A stretch of DNA of 64,000 nucleotides from Belliella buryatensis (GTDB lineage: Bacteria; Bacteroidota; Bacteroidia; Cytophagales; Cyclobacteriaceae), in contig NZ_FZOK01000011.1 of NCBI RefSeq assembly GCF_900188245.1, positions 62,001 through 126,000 on the forward strand, in the 5' to 3' direction. The notes under the pieces are model-generated. The model was given only the letters and a program-made list of their open reading frames with translations, made no database searches and had not been told where the DNA came from. This document shows positions 46,680-55,587 of the stretch, piece after piece. Both the position numbers and the translations under genes were made by a program. Position 1 is the stretch's first letter; every line of letters starts with the position of its first letter.

Positions 46680-46864
46680 CTGCCTTTTTACCGAAAAATT
46701 GAACCACAAACTAAACCTGTTTACCTGCTTAAATCGGAGGCAATCTTGTTATGTAATCTGATTTACGAATTTTTTCAAGTAGATGGATTATGTCAGTTTT
46801 CAAATTAGTGACAAACCAACCAAAAACTCTAGATCAAAAAGCTTACCCATTTTATAAATATCAC

Positions 46865-46872
46865 TAATTTTG
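46865..46872 (+). promoter_or_regulatory. Candidate -7 element of the second VOC gene
   Basis: TAATTTTG, an exact TAnnTTTG match 17 bases before the ATG. No TTG at the -33 position. Confidence 0.45.
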
Positions 46873-46888
46873 CATATAAAATATTTCA

Positions 46889-47287
46889 ATGAAACAACGT
46901 ATAGCTCAGTTTTCACTTTTAGTCAAAGACTATGACGAGGCAATAGCTTTTTATACCCAAAAACTGGGCTTCGTACTGCTTGAAGACACCCAAATTTCTG
47001 AGATTAAAAGATGGGTCAGAATAATACCCCCTGGAAATACCGAAGAAAACTGTGGAATACTCCTTGCAAAAGCGGCTAATACACATCAAGAACAAGCTGT
47101 GGGAAATCAGTCTGGTGGTAGAGTTTTCTTATTTCTTTATACTGATGATTTTGAAAGAGACTATCAAAATTTACTAGACCATAAAATCAAAATTTTCAGA
47201 GATCGATCAGATGAAGAATTTGGAAAGGTAGTGGTTTTCGAAGACTTATATGGAAACCTTTGGGACCTAATAGAACCAAAACAGTAA
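46889..47287 (+). CDS. VOC superfamily protein (glyoxalase-like)
   Basis: A 132-residue single VOC domain: QFSLLVKDYDEAIAFYTQKLG at the N-terminus (residues 7-27) and VVFEDLYGNLWDLIEP at the end, with YTDDFERDYQNL between. Small dioxygenase, lyase or ligand-binding protein; substrate unknown. The following membrane-protein gene starts 5 bases after its stop. Confidence 0.82.
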   Translation: MKQRIAQFSLLVKDYDEAIAFYTQKLGFVLLEDTQISEIKRWVRIIPPGNTEENCGILLAKAANTHQEQAVGNQSGGRVFLFLYTDDFERDYQNLLDHKIKIFRDRSDEEFGKVVVFEDLYGNLWDLIEPKQ

Positions 47288-47292
47288 ATACT

Positions 47293-47871
47293 ATGGGGAA
47301 AAGGTCAATCAAAATAGCGAATCTAATTTCTACCATTGGACATCCTTTGATGCTAGGGACTGTTTATGTAATCTTCATTTCATTTTATGAATTAGAGCAA
47401 AATACTGCTTGGATTATCTCTGGTTTGATAATTGGTCTGGTGACAGTCCCGATCATTATTCATAACTGGGTCAAACTTAAAAACGGAAGTTACAGTAATT
47501 TTGATGTTTCTGACCAACAAGAGCGGATTGGTTTTTATCCATTCACCATCGCGCTTTTCACCGTTTGTTTCTTTATTTTCTACTATTTTGATTTTCCAAA
47601 AATCGTAGTAAAAACAACTGTATTTTTCACTTTGATGCTATGCTCAATGGCTGTAATCAACTTCAGAACAAAGGCTTCTTTACATCTTGCGATAGCATTG
47701 TTTATTGCAACCAAGATTTTAAGCTTATCTCTTCCACTTGCCTTCATATATCTATTTTTTGCTTTTCTTATTGGCTGGTCTAGGTGGTATCTTGGCAGAC
47801 ATTCACAAGAAGAATTATTGATAGGTAGCATTATTGGAGGGTTCTGTGGATGGCTTGCTATATTCTTTTGA
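47293..47871 (+). CDS. PAP2-like integral membrane protein
   Basis: A protein of 192 residues with about six membrane helices. Near the C-terminus WSRWYLGRHSQEELLIGSIIGG resembles motif C3 of PAP2 phosphatases (SRxxxxxHxxxD, last Asp as Glu). The KxxxxxxRP and PSGH motifs are not visible, so catalysis is doubtful. The upstream start at 47260 lies within the VOC gene; the ATG at 47293 is chosen. Function unknown. Confidence 0.65.
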   Translation: MGKRSIKIANLISTIGHPLMLGTVYVIFISFYELEQNTAWIISGLIIGLVTVPIIIHNWVKLKNGSYSNFDVSDQQERIGFYPFTIALFTVCFFIFYYFDFPKIVVKTTVFFTLMLCSMAVINFRTKASLHLAIALFIATKILSLSLPLAFIYLFFAFLIGWSRWYLGRHSQEELLIGSIIGGFCGWLAIFF

Positions 47872-47920
47872 CCATTCGTGGAAACTATTCCATTTATCTT
47901 CGAAAAACAATCCTCAATTT

Positions 47921-47950
47921 TTGCTAGTTAAACTTACATAGTTACCTTTG
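47921..47950 (+). promoter_or_regulatory. Promoter of the his operon
   Basis: TTG (47921-47923), exactly 19 bases, then TACCTTTG (47943-47950): a full match to the Bacteroidota -33/-7 consensus. The predicted start is only a few bases before the leader-peptide ATG at 47959. Confidence 0.75.
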
Positions 47951-47958
47951 CTGTATAA

Positions 47959-48042
47959 ATGAACAGAAATAAATTCAATAGCGCACTTTTTTTGAACACA
48001 GCTCCCGCTGTGGCTGTTCATCATATGCATCATTCCTCTTAA
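47959..48042 (+). CDS. His operon leader peptide (27 residues, His-His-Met-His-His)
   Basis: A short frame from ATG 47959 to TAA 48040 encodes 27 residues ending VHHMHHSS, with four His codons in five. It lies directly behind a consensus promoter and 109 bases before hisG. This is the arrangement of transcription-attenuation leaders, where ribosome stalling at His codons during histidine shortage keeps the operon on. It was too short for routine gene calls. Confidence 0.85.
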   Translation: MNRNKFNSALFLNTAPAVAVHHMHHSS

Positions 48043-48100
48043 GGAGGAAAATTATTTACATATCGCCCATGGTTGGCTGTTGGTATCTTGATGCAGCCCA
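48001..48100 (+). promoter_or_regulatory. Candidate his attenuator region
   Basis: Several competing pairings follow or overlap the leader peptide: CACAGC/GCTGTG (47998-48013), TTCCTC/GAGGAA (48034-48051) and TTGGCTG with CAGCCCAA (48073-48101). GGCTG occurs twice (48012-48016, 48075-48079), so CAGCC near 48094 has two alternative partners. No strong T run follows the last hairpin, so the terminator is not proven. Confidence 0.5.
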
Positions 48101-48151
48101 AAAACCCAATTCTATTTAAGTATTGTATTTGATAAACGTATATTTGCATAC

Positions 48152-49012
48152 ATGGAAAATATTATTCGTATTGCCGTACAAAAAAGCGGTAGATTAAGCG
48201 ACGACTCTCTCAGCCTCATTAAAGAATGTGGCATTAAATTTTATAATGGTACAGGCAAACTGAAATCCACATCCACCAACTTCCCCATCGAATTCCTTTT
48301 TTTAAGAGATGATGATATCCCTGGCTATGTAGCAGACGGTGTTGCAGACTTAGGAATCGTAGGAGAAAATGAACTGGTAGAAAAAGACAAGGAGGTCACT
48401 GTCCTCAAGAAACTTGGTTTTTCCAAATGTAGACTTTCATTGGCGATTCCAAAAGGCCAAGAATATCACGGAGTTTCCTATTTTGAAGGTAAAAATATAG
48501 CTACATCCTATCCGAAAATCCTCGGAGATTACTTGAAGTCTCAAAACATCAACGCTGAAATTCACGAAATCTCCGGCTCAGTGGAAATTGCTCCAAGTAT
48601 TGGCCTAGCAGAAGGTATCTGTGATATCGTAAGTTCTGGTTCTACCTTGATGATGAACGGATTAAAAGAAGTAGAGCAAATATTCAAGTCAGAAGCAGTC
48701 TTGATCGCTAACAAAAATCTGAACAAAGAAAAGGTAGCGATTGTCGACAAACTACTGTTCAGAATGAATGCTGTGCAAACAGGCAAAAGCAATAAATACG
48801 TCTTACTCAATGCGCCAAACGAATCTTTAGATAAAATCATCTCCTTGATACCAGGAATGCGCAGTCCAACTATTTTGCCTTTGGCTCAGGAAGGTTGGTC
48901 TTCTGTACACTCTGTACTGAGTGAAGACCAATTCTGGGAAAACATCGAAGAACTTAGAGCAGCTGGTGCTGAAGGAATCCTTGTAGTACCAATAGAAAAA
49001 ATGGTCATATAA
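48152..49012 (+). CDS. hisG: ATP phosphoribosyltransferase, long form
   Basis: A 286-residue enzyme for the first step of histidine synthesis, joining PRPP to ATP. Typical text: AVQKSGRLSDDSL at the start, ADLGIVGENEL, and the PRPP-binding SGSTLMMNGL region. The C-terminal ~75 residues form the extra regulatory domain of the long HisG form, which binds histidine for feedback inhibition without needing HisZ. It is the first structural gene behind the leader peptide. Confidence 0.95.
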   Translation: MENIIRIAVQKSGRLSDDSLSLIKECGIKFYNGTGKLKSTSTNFPIEFLFLRDDDIPGYVADGVADLGIVGENELVEKDKEVTVLKKLGFSKCRLSLAIPKGQEYHGVSYFEGKNIATSYPKILGDYLKSQNINAEIHEISGSVEIAPSIGLAEGICDIVSSGSTLMMNGLKEVEQIFKSEAVLIANKNLNKEKVAIVDKLLFRMNAVQTGKSNKYVLLNAPNESLDKIISLIPGMRSPTILPLAQEGWSSVHSVLSEDQFWENIEELRAAGAEGILVVPIEKMVI

Positions 49013-49048
49013 GGTTTTACTTTTATTGCTTAAACTGATTGAAAAATC

Positions 49049-50347
49049 ATGAAAATACTCATCAATCCGATCAAATCAGAATGGAAAACTGAATTAGCTA
49101 GACCTGTTCAGAAGACCAAAGACATAGAAAAAATTGTCAAGCCCATCATGCGCAAAGTAAAGCGTCAAGGCGACAAGGCTTTGAAAAAATTTGCGTTAGA
49201 ATACGATCATGTCAATATCAAAAATCTACTAGCAAGTAGAGAGGAGATTGCAGCAGCCAAACTTTTGGTTCCGGAAGAACTCAAGCAAGCGATCATTCAA
49301 GCAAAAGAAAACATAGAGAAGTTTCACGAAGCTCAACAGACTCCTGACTTGATCATGGATACCATGGAAGGGGTTACTTGCATGCGTAAGAGTGTTGCTA
49401 TTCAGAAAGTTGGTCTTTATATCCCTGGGGGTACTGCTCCACTTTTCTCTACTGTATTGATGCTCGGCATCCCTGCTAATCTTGCAGGATGTGAGCAGAT
49501 CGTGTTGTGTACACCTCCTAATAAAGAAGGAAACATTCACCCGGCGATCCTCTTCACGGCCGACTTGATCGGTATAGACAGAATCGTCAAAGTGGGTGGG
49601 GCTCAAGCAGTAGCTGCTATGACCTATGGCACAGAGACTGTTCCAGCCGTAGATAAGATCTTCGGCCCAGGCAATCAATACGTAACCGCAGCCAAGCAAT
49701 TGGCAGTCAAAAAAGGAGTCGCTATCGACATGCCAGCAGGACCATCCGAGGTACTGGTTTATGCAGATGAATCTGCAATCCCATCATTTGTGGCATCAGA
49801 CTTACTTTCTCAAGCCGAGCATGGCATAGATTCTCAAGTGATTCTTGTCGCTTCTTCTGAAAAAGTAGCACAAAAAATCATGAAGGAGGTATACATTCAA
49901 GTAGAAAAACTAAGCCGTAGAGAGATTGCCAAAAAAGCACTTGACAACTCTGTCGCTGTGGTCATGCCCAATCAAGACAAAGCCATCGATCTAATCAATG
50001 AATACGCCCCTGAGCATTTGATCATCTGTGTCAAAGAAGAAGATGAAGAAGAAGTAGTAGGCAGAATTATCAATGCTGGATCGGTATTTATCGGAAACTT
50101 CACTCCTGAGTCCGCAGGTGACTATGCCTCTGGCACAAACCATACCTTACCAACCTATGGTTACGCTAGAAATTACAGCGGAGTATCCCTAGACAGCTTC
50201 ACCAAGAAAATCACCTATCAAAAAATCAGTGCCAAAGGCATCCAAAACCTAGGACCTACTATTGAGATTATGGCGGAAAATGAACTCTTGGAAGCACACA
50301 AAAATGCGGTCACAATCAGACTCAATTACCTTAAAGAAAACTCCTGA
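49049..50347 (+). CDS. hisD: Histidinol dehydrogenase
   Basis: A 432-residue Zn-dependent enzyme oxidising histidinol to histidine in two NAD+ steps. Recognisable segments are [26 protein letters not shown] and [15 protein letters not shown] (zinc His), with the C-terminal [13 protein letters not shown]. The start lies 36 bases after hisG; its stop overlaps hisC by one base. Confidence 0.96.
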   Translation: MKILINPIKSEWKTELARPVQKTKDIEKIVKPIMRKVKRQGDKALKKFALEYDHVNIKNLLASREEIAAAKLLVPEELKQAIIQAKENIEKFHEAQQTPDLIMDTMEGVTCMRKSVAIQKVGLYIPGGTAPLFSTVLMLGIPANLAGCEQIVLCTPPNKEGNIHPAILFTADLIGIDRIVKVGGAQAVAAMTYGTETVPAVDKIFGPGNQYVTAAKQLAVKKGVAIDMPAGPSEVLVYADESAIPSFVASDLLSQAEHGIDSQVILVASSEKVAQKIMKEVYIQVEKLSRREIAKKALDNSVAVVMPNQDKAIDLINEYAPEHLIICVKEEDEEEVVGRIINAGSVFIGNFTPESAGDYASGTNHTLPTYGYARNYSGVSLDSFTKKITYQKISAKGIQNLGPTIEIMAENELLEAHKNAVTIRLNYLKENS

Positions 50348-51399
50348 TGGCTTTTGACTTACAAAAACTCCTTCGCCCACACATCAATAAGATCAAACCA
50401 TATTCCTCCGCAAGAGACGAGTATTCAGGTAAGGCAGGCATCTTTCTAGATGCCAACGAAAACCCATACGGGTCTCTTGCAGCAGGAAATTTCAATCGCT
50501 ATCCTGACCCCTATCAGCTCGATATCAAAATGAAGCTAGCTGAGGTCAAGGATGTGCCTGCCAATCAGATTTTCTTAGGCAATGGAAGTGATGAAGCGAT
50601 TGATTTGCTCATGCGGGCATTTTGCAATCCAGGTCAAGATAATATCATCTTACTTCCACCTACTTACGGCATGTACGAAGTAAGTGCTGGGATCAATGAT
50701 ATCGCTATCAAAAGAGTCAATCTTAGCACTGATTATCAACTGAGACCAGAAGCAATTCTAGCTGCTGTGGATGAACGTACCAAAATCATCTTCATCTGCT
50801 CACCAAACAACCCAAGCGGTAATAAAGTGAGAAGGTCGGATATCTATGAAGTCTTGAATAACTTCAATGGTATCGTGGTGGTAGACGAGGCTTATATCGA
50901 CTTCAGCGATGAACCTAGCTTCACTACTGAGCTGACTAATTATCCTAACCTACTGGTGATGCAGACCTTTTCCAAAGCTTGGGGATTAGCTTCTTTGAGG
51001 TTGGGGATGGCTTATGCTTCCAAAGAAATCATTAAAATCCTCAATCTGATCAAGCCTCCATACAATATCTCTGGACTTACCCAAGAAAAGGTATTAGAAG
51101 CTTTGGATAATGCAAGTGCAATTCAAAAAGTAGTTGAAGATACGCTAGCAGAAAGAGCATTCCTTAAAACTGAACTAGAAAAATTTTCTTTTGTATCTAA
51201 AATCTATCCTTCTCACGCGAATTTTCTTCTGATCAAGACCGAGGGAGCTAGAAAAATTTACGAATACTTAATCGAACAAACTATCATCATCAGAGATAGA
51301 TCCAAGGTAGTCCTTTGTGAAGACTGTCTGAGAATTTCTGTAGGAACAAGAACTGAAAACGAAGCTTTACTAAAAGCTCTAGTGCAATACAAGCCATGA
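50347..51399 (+). CDS. hisC: Histidinol-phosphate aminotransferase
   Basis: A 350-residue class I/II PLP aminotransferase. [13 protein letters not shown] binds the cofactor, SPNNPSGN and [10 protein letters not shown] are standard, and the PLP lysine lies in [13 protein letters not shown]. It makes histidinol phosphate from imidazole-acetol phosphate. It overlaps hisD by one base and hisB by four, so the genes are translated together. Confidence 0.95.
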   Translation: MAFDLQKLLRPHINKIKPYSSARDEYSGKAGIFLDANENPYGSLAAGNFNRYPDPYQLDIKMKLAEVKDVPANQIFLGNGSDEAIDLLMRAFCNPGQDNIILLPPTYGMYEVSAGINDIAIKRVNLSTDYQLRPEAILAAVDERTKIIFICSPNNPSGNKVRRSDIYEVLNNFNGIVVVDEAYIDFSDEPSFTTELTNYPNLLVMQTFSKAWGLASLRLGMAYASKEIIKILNLIKPPYNISGLTQEKVLEALDNASAIQKVVEDTLAERAFLKTELEKFSFVSKIYPSHANFLLIKTEGARKIYEYLIEQTIIIRDRSKVVLCEDCLRISVGTRTENEALLKALVQYKP

Positions 51400-52490
51400 A
51401 GAAAGCATTATTTATTGATCGTGATGGCACCATCATCATCGAGCCCCCTACTGACTTCCAAGTTGACAGCTTGGAGAAATTAGAATTCTACCCCAAAGCA
51501 TTGAGTAATCTCAGGAAAATCGCTGAGGAATGTGATTTTGAACTGATCATGGTCACAAATCAAGATGGCTTAGGGACGGATTCTTTTCCAGAAGACACCT
51601 TTTGGCCAGCCCAAAACAAAATGATGAAAACCCTCGAAGGAGAAGGTATCATTTTTTCGGCTGTGCATATCGATAAGTCATTCGAGCACGAAAACTTACC
51701 TACTCGCAAACCAAGGATCGGTATGCTCACAGCTTATCAAAATGGCGACTATGACCTTGCCAATTCCTATGTGATCGGAGATAGAAAAACAGATGTGCAG
51801 CTCGCAAAAAATCTAGGGACCAAATCTATTTTCATTGGTGAAAAGCTTGAAGAGGCGACGTTTTCAACCAAATCTTGGGATGAAATTTACGAGTTTCTAA
51901 GACTTCCCGCTAGAAAAGCAACTGTGGAGCGAAAGACTTCTGAGACAGATATCAAAATCAGCCTTAATCTAGATGGAACGGGAAAATGTAACATCAGCAC
52001 AGGTTTGCATTTCTTTGACCACATGCTCGAGCAATTGGGTAAGCACGGCGGAACAGATCTAGAAATCCATGTCAATGGTGATTTGCATATCGATGAACAC
52101 CATACCATTGAGGATACAGCCTTGGCACTTGGGGAAGCTTATTTAAAGGCACTTGGAGACAAAAAGGGCATCTACCGTTATGGCTTTCTTTTGCCGATGG
52201 ACGATGTTTTGGCACAATGTGCGATTGATTTTGGAGGACGTCCTTGGATGGTTTGGGAGGCAGAATTCAAAAGAGAAAAAATCGGTGAAATGCCGACAGA
52301 AATGTTCTACCATTTCTTCAAATCCTTCTCAGATACAGCCAAATGCAACCTGAATATCAAAGCTGAGGGTTCAAACGAACACCACAAAATCGAAGCCATC
52401 TTCAAGTCCATGGCACGAGCCATCAAAATGGCTGTAAAAAGAGACCTTAACGCCCTCAATCAACTTCCGAGTACGAAAGGGGTTTTGTAA
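51396..52490 (+). CDS. hisB: Bifunctional histidinol-phosphatase/imidazoleglycerol-phosphate dehydratase
   Basis: A 364-residue fusion. The N-terminal ~165 residues form a HAD phosphatase ([13 protein letters not shown] with the nucleophile Asp, [10 protein letters not shown]). The C-terminal part is the dehydratase with [13 protein letters not shown] and [14 protein letters not shown] as metal sites. It performs steps 7 and 9 of histidine synthesis. It is the last his gene here; a terminator follows and hisH, hisA, hisF and hisIE are absent from the window. Confidence 0.95.
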   Translation: MKKALFIDRDGTIIIEPPTDFQVDSLEKLEFYPKALSNLRKIAEECDFELIMVTNQDGLGTDSFPEDTFWPAQNKMMKTLEGEGIIFSAVHIDKSFEHENLPTRKPRIGMLTAYQNGDYDLANSYVIGDRKTDVQLAKNLGTKSIFIGEKLEEATFSTKSWDEIYEFLRLPARKATVERKTSETDIKISLNLDGTGKCNISTGLHFFDHMLEQLGKHGGTDLEIHVNGDLHIDEHHTIEDTALALGEAYLKALGDKKGIYRYGFLLPMDDVLAQCAIDFGGRPWMVWEAEFKREKIGEMPTEMFYHFFKSFSDTAKCNLNIKAEGSNEHHKIEAIFKSMARAIKMAVKRDLNALNQLPSTKGVL

Positions 52491-52511
52491 GGCGAGGCAA
52501 ATAATTTAAAT

Positions 52512-52550
52512 AAAGCGAGGCAAATTAAATTGCCTCGCTTTTTCATTTTT
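52512..52550 (+). terminator. Intrinsic terminator of hisGDCB
   Basis: Perfect 12-bp stem AAAGCGAGGCAA/TTGCCTCGCTTT (52512-52523 with 52530-52541) and T-rich tail. The 5' arm is preceded by a direct copy of GCGAGGCAAAT (52492-52502), giving two alternative pairings. Confidence 0.85.
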
Positions 52551-52897
52551 CCCAATCTTTTCTGGGATTCGGGTTTTCCCAATCTCGCTCTGGTAAATCA
52601 AATTAGCTAGCATGTTGATTTGCTGATAGACCTCAATCTATATCTCTCATCCCTACGGGACTTTTGGATAGCATGTCTACCCCCTGTCATGGATTGAAAT
52701 CATGACTAATATATCGGTCGCTCCTATGGAGCTGAAATGTAAACCACTACAAACCATCATGCAAATAAAGTAGTGCCAGAGGCACGACCGACATCATAAC
52801 AGTGGGTTTCAACCCATTGACTCAAGAAACTTGCGAGGAAGGGAAAGTCCCGTAGGGATGAACGACATAAAGGAAAATCATGAGTTCCCAATAACAT
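52551..52897. repeat. Nested palindromic element (core 52647-52861)
   Basis: Gene-free stretch built of hairpins placed symmetrically about ~52754. The outer arms TCATCCCTACGGGACTTT (52647-52664) and its exact complement (52844-52861) are perfect over 18 bp. Inside lie arms ATATCGGTCG/CGACCGACAT (52711-52720, 52785-52794), CACTAC/GTAGTG, and local hairpins GCTCC-TAT-GGAGC (52720-52732), GTGCC-AGA-GGCAC (52773-52785), TGGGTT-TC-AACCCA (52803-52816) and GTCATG/CATGAC (52686-52706). It looks like a REP/BIME-type dispersed element between two terminators. Confidence 0.8.
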
Positions 52898-52932
52898 AAA
52901 AAGACCAGCTTTATGTCAAAGTTGGTCTTTTT
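52898..52932 (-). terminator. Intrinsic terminator of the globin lipoprotein gene
   Basis: AAAAAGACCA (52898-52907) pairs perfectly with TGGTCTTTTT (52923-52932); on the minus strand the T run follows. It lies 28 bases after the stop codon. Confidence 0.85.
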
Positions 52933-52960
52933 AAGAATGCAATCGTTTTCTAAATTCAAT

Positions 52961-54043
52961 TTATCGTTGAATAATAGCACCTCTTAATCCTTCGCTATTC
53001 AATAGCCCACCAAATTCTTGGATGACTGGCATTGGGACATTATTCTCAAGTGCACCTTCCACCACAGCTTCTACAAACAAATCATAATCAGCAGCAGATA
53101 CCAAACCAGTCATTCTCGAATTGACAGCTGGATTGTGAGCGTCTGCCATATTCAGCCCTGTATATTCAATATTAACTGAACCGATTGCCTGCGCTAAAAA
53201 CTCAGAGAAATCTGTCACCAAAGTGGTGAAACCAGATAAATTACCTGCTCCCACTTCTGCTAGCAATACAGAGAAATAAGGCTGTAGATCATCATACTTT
53301 CCTCCTTCATTGGTTGCAATTACCAATACTGTACTGGTCACTACTGCTTCCAGAGGTGCATATCCAGCCTCGACTAATCTTACTGGTTCTCCGTCATCAG
53401 CTACATTGATCAAACCTGATCCTCCCAATCTAGTGTAGAGATCTAAGCCTTCATTGTCTGCTCGCTGTACGATGGGCTCTCTTACTGATTCTAACAATTG
53501 CCCAACAGGCCCGATCACCTCACTTGAAGTAATATTTGCTTGTGCAGCACCTTCTACCACAGCTTGTACAAAAAGATCGTAATCTGCATTGTTGATTCTG
53601 CCATTCATACGACTATTTCTCACCGGGTCGTGAGCTGCTTCCATGTCTAAGCCAGTGTATTGAAAATTCTTTGCCCCTGTAGCCTCAGCTAAAAATTCCG
53701 TAAAATCTAATACCAAAGTAATAAAACCAGATGTCTCCCCTCTACCTACTTCATTTAGTAAAACAGAAAAATACGGCTGCAATGCATCATATTTTCCACC
53801 CTCGTTTTCTGCTATTGTCAAAACTGTATTGGTCACTACAGTTCTAAGATTCAAGAAACCTTGCTCTATGGTCTGTCCTGGATTAAGTGGGTCAGTGACT
53901 CTAGCTTCTCCACCAAGCTGAACAGCATAAAACGAGTCATCCATCATCATCGGCCCATCATCATCTCTATTACAGGAGGTGAAAACCAGGGCGGCTATTA
54001 CCATTGATCCGGTTAGCCATACATTTAACTTTTTCATAATCAT
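52961..54043 (-). CDS. Lipoprotein with two tandem truncated-globin-like domains
   Basis: A 360-residue lipoprotein (signal ending FTSC, Cys24) made of two ~155-residue copies, ~38-194 and ~201-360. Each copy opens with a (L/F)Y-x3-LGG segment and then shows EFLAxA(T/I)G, YTGLxM(E/A)xAH and ADYDLFVxAVVEGA, the pattern of group 1 truncated hemoglobins. The probable proximal His residues are His138 and His303. The B-helix Tyr usual in the distal pocket is not evident, and a longer loop follows each His. Haem binding and a role in gas or redox sensing or scavenging in the envelope are inferences. It is co-directional with the HMA-like gene 15 bases upstream. Confidence 0.75.
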   Translation of the reverse strand: MIMKKLNVWLTGSMVIAALVFTSCNRDDDGPMMMDDSFYAVQLGGEARVTDPLNPGQTIEQGFLNLRTVVTNTVLTIAENEGGKYDALQPYFSVLLNEVGRGETSGFITLVLDFTEFLAEATGAKNFQYTGLDMEAAHDPVRNSRMNGRINNADYDLFVQAVVEGAAQANITSSEVIGPVGQLLESVREPIVQRADNEGLDLYTRLGGSGLINVADDGEPVRLVEAGYAPLEAVVTSTVLVIATNEGGKYDDLQPYFSVLLAEVGAGNLSGFTTLVTDFSEFLAQAIGSVNIEYTGLNMADAHNPAVNSRMTGLVSAADYDLFVEAVVEGALENNVPMPVIQEFGGLLNSEGLRGAIIQR

Positions 54044-54058
54044 AAAATTTAGTGTTAG

Positions 54059-54484
54059 TTAATTTTCAAATGTTCTTTGGAAGAATGCTCCCAGCTTCCA
54101 TGTCAAAGAATTCTTATTGATAGCTGGACAACTTTGGGCAAGCATTTCATCTGATGGCTGATAAAGACTTGCGCTGAGGTAAAAATCTTTACTGATTGCA
54201 TCTACGATCTCCTGAGGAGCTTTTTTGTTTCTATCATAAAGACAAACTATATGACCTGACTCTTTATTGACCCTCACATCTTTTACACCCTCCATCAGAC
54301 TGGTGTAGGTTTTGATTTTGACCGCACTGAGAGAATCTAGGGGAGATTCAAAGTCAATCCTACTCATGGTCAAATTAGGCATAGCGCCCTGCTTCGGTTG
54401 AGTGACCATGTACACATGAACGGCTAGCGTTACGATCAACGCTCCGAAAACAATCATTAATCCTAAAACAATCCTTTTAAACAT
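54059..54484 (-). CDS. Membrane-anchored protein with HMA-like domain lacking CxxC
   Basis: A 141-residue protein with one N-terminal transmembrane helix (~5-25). Residues ~50-110 (SAVKIKTYTSLMEGVKDVRV, then SGHIVCLYDRNKKAPQEIVDAIS) follow the beta-alpha-beta-beta-alpha pattern of heavy-metal-associated domains, but the metal-binding CxxC is missing; a single Cys lies in HIVCLYD and another near the C-terminus. It precedes the globin lipoprotein gene by 15 bases and is probably its operon partner. Function unknown. Confidence 0.55.
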   Translation of the reverse strand: MFKRIVLGLMIVFGALIVTLAVHVYMVTQPKQGAMPNLTMSRIDFESPLDSLSAVKIKTYTSLMEGVKDVRVNKESGHIVCLYDRNKKAPQEIVDAISKDFYLSASLYQPSDEMLAQSCPAINKNSLTWKLGAFFQRTFEN

Positions 54485-54588
54485 GGCTCAATTCATTTGA
54501 TTTTTGTGATATACGAACCCCCCAATTGCTTTGGATTTTGAGGGTCAAAAAAAAATAGAGATAATTTTTAATTGAATGTCTATTTTAT

Positions 54589-54596
54589 TAGTTTTG
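54589..54596 (+). promoter_or_regulatory. Candidate -7 element of the TPR lipoprotein gene
   Basis: TAGTTTTG, an exact TAnnTTTG box 16 bases before the ATG. No TTG at the usual -33 distance. Confidence 0.4.
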
Positions 54597-54611
54597 GGAA
54601 AATGATTTAAC

Positions 54612-55400
54612 ATGAAAAGACAGCTCAACATTCTCATTTTCTTCACCATAGTGGTTTCATCATGTCTTGGTAGTTTTTCTGAAGGAGAGCTTCTTTTTAG
54701 GAATGGTGAATACGAAAAAGCTATTTCTGAATTCTCGAAAACACTTTTTGTCCATGTGACAGACATCAAATCTCTACATCTAAGAGCCAGGGCATACGAA
54801 GAATTGGAGAATTTTGAAGAAGCATTTGAAGACTATAAAAGGATCATCAATATAGACCCAAATTATGCTCAAGCACATGCTGGGATTGGTAAGCTCTACT
54901 GGAAAATGGATAACTTCAGGGAAGCAGAAAAGCACTTATTAATTGCCGCCAAGCATGACGGTGGAGATTTTGAGATCTTGTTTTTGCTCGGCAGGGCTAT
55001 GCTTCAAAATGAAAATTATAAAAGTGCTGAAGAGTTTTTAGGCTATGCCAAAGAAAAGCGTCCAAAGGATGCAAGGGTGTATTTTTATCAAGGGATGGCT
55101 AGATCAGCATTAGGGGATACATTTGGTGCGGCTGGCTCCTTCAATATGTCATTGTCATTGGACCCAGACAACCTAGTGACACTTTATAATCTTGGAATCG
55201 CAAACATGGCAACTGGTGCCTATCATTGGGCATTGGAAGATTTTGAAGCCCTACTGAAGAAAAAGCCTGATCATGTCGACGCACTTGCCCGCAGAGGAAT
55301 GTGTAAGAAAGTACTCCGAAACCCTACCGCATGTAATGACATTATTCAAGCCGCCAACCGAGGAAGTGAAATCGCTCGAATGAATATGGAAGGGTGCTAA
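54612..55400 (+). CDS. Tetratricopeptide-repeat lipoprotein
   Basis: A 262-residue protein with a signal ending VVSSC and about six TPR units (for example GEYEKAISEFSKTLF, ENFEEAFEDYKRIINIDPNYAQAH at the second unit, DNFREAEKHLLIAAKHD). TPR arrays mediate protein contacts; the partner is unknown. It is divergent from the HMA-like/globin genes, sharing a 127-bp spacer. Confidence 0.85.
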   Translation: MKRQLNILIFFTIVVSSCLGSFSEGELLFRNGEYEKAISEFSKTLFVHVTDIKSLHLRARAYEELENFEEAFEDYKRIINIDPNYAQAHAGIGKLYWKMDNFREAEKHLLIAAKHDGGDFEILFLLGRAMLQNENYKSAEEFLGYAKEKRPKDARVYFYQGMARSALGDTFGAAGSFNMSLSLDPDNLVTLYNLGIANMATGAYHWALEDFEALLKKKPDHVDALARRGMCKKVLRNPTACNDIIQAANRGSEIARMNMEGC

Positions 55401-55587
55401 ACAAATAAAATATTGAATTTTGATTAATATTATTGTCCACAATTACACGAGTATTTAAATACTTCCCACATTCCACAGCCTTCCGACCACAGCTGATTGA
55501 AATGAACCTCATATAATATTATCAAATGGTAACTAGTAAGAAATCGAATATGCTTTTTCTAGCAAAGATAAGCCATGAGATTTTAGA

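Noticed and set aside
49229-49699. 156-codon open frame antisense to hisD
   Set aside because: Lies entirely in hisD; no recognisable domain.
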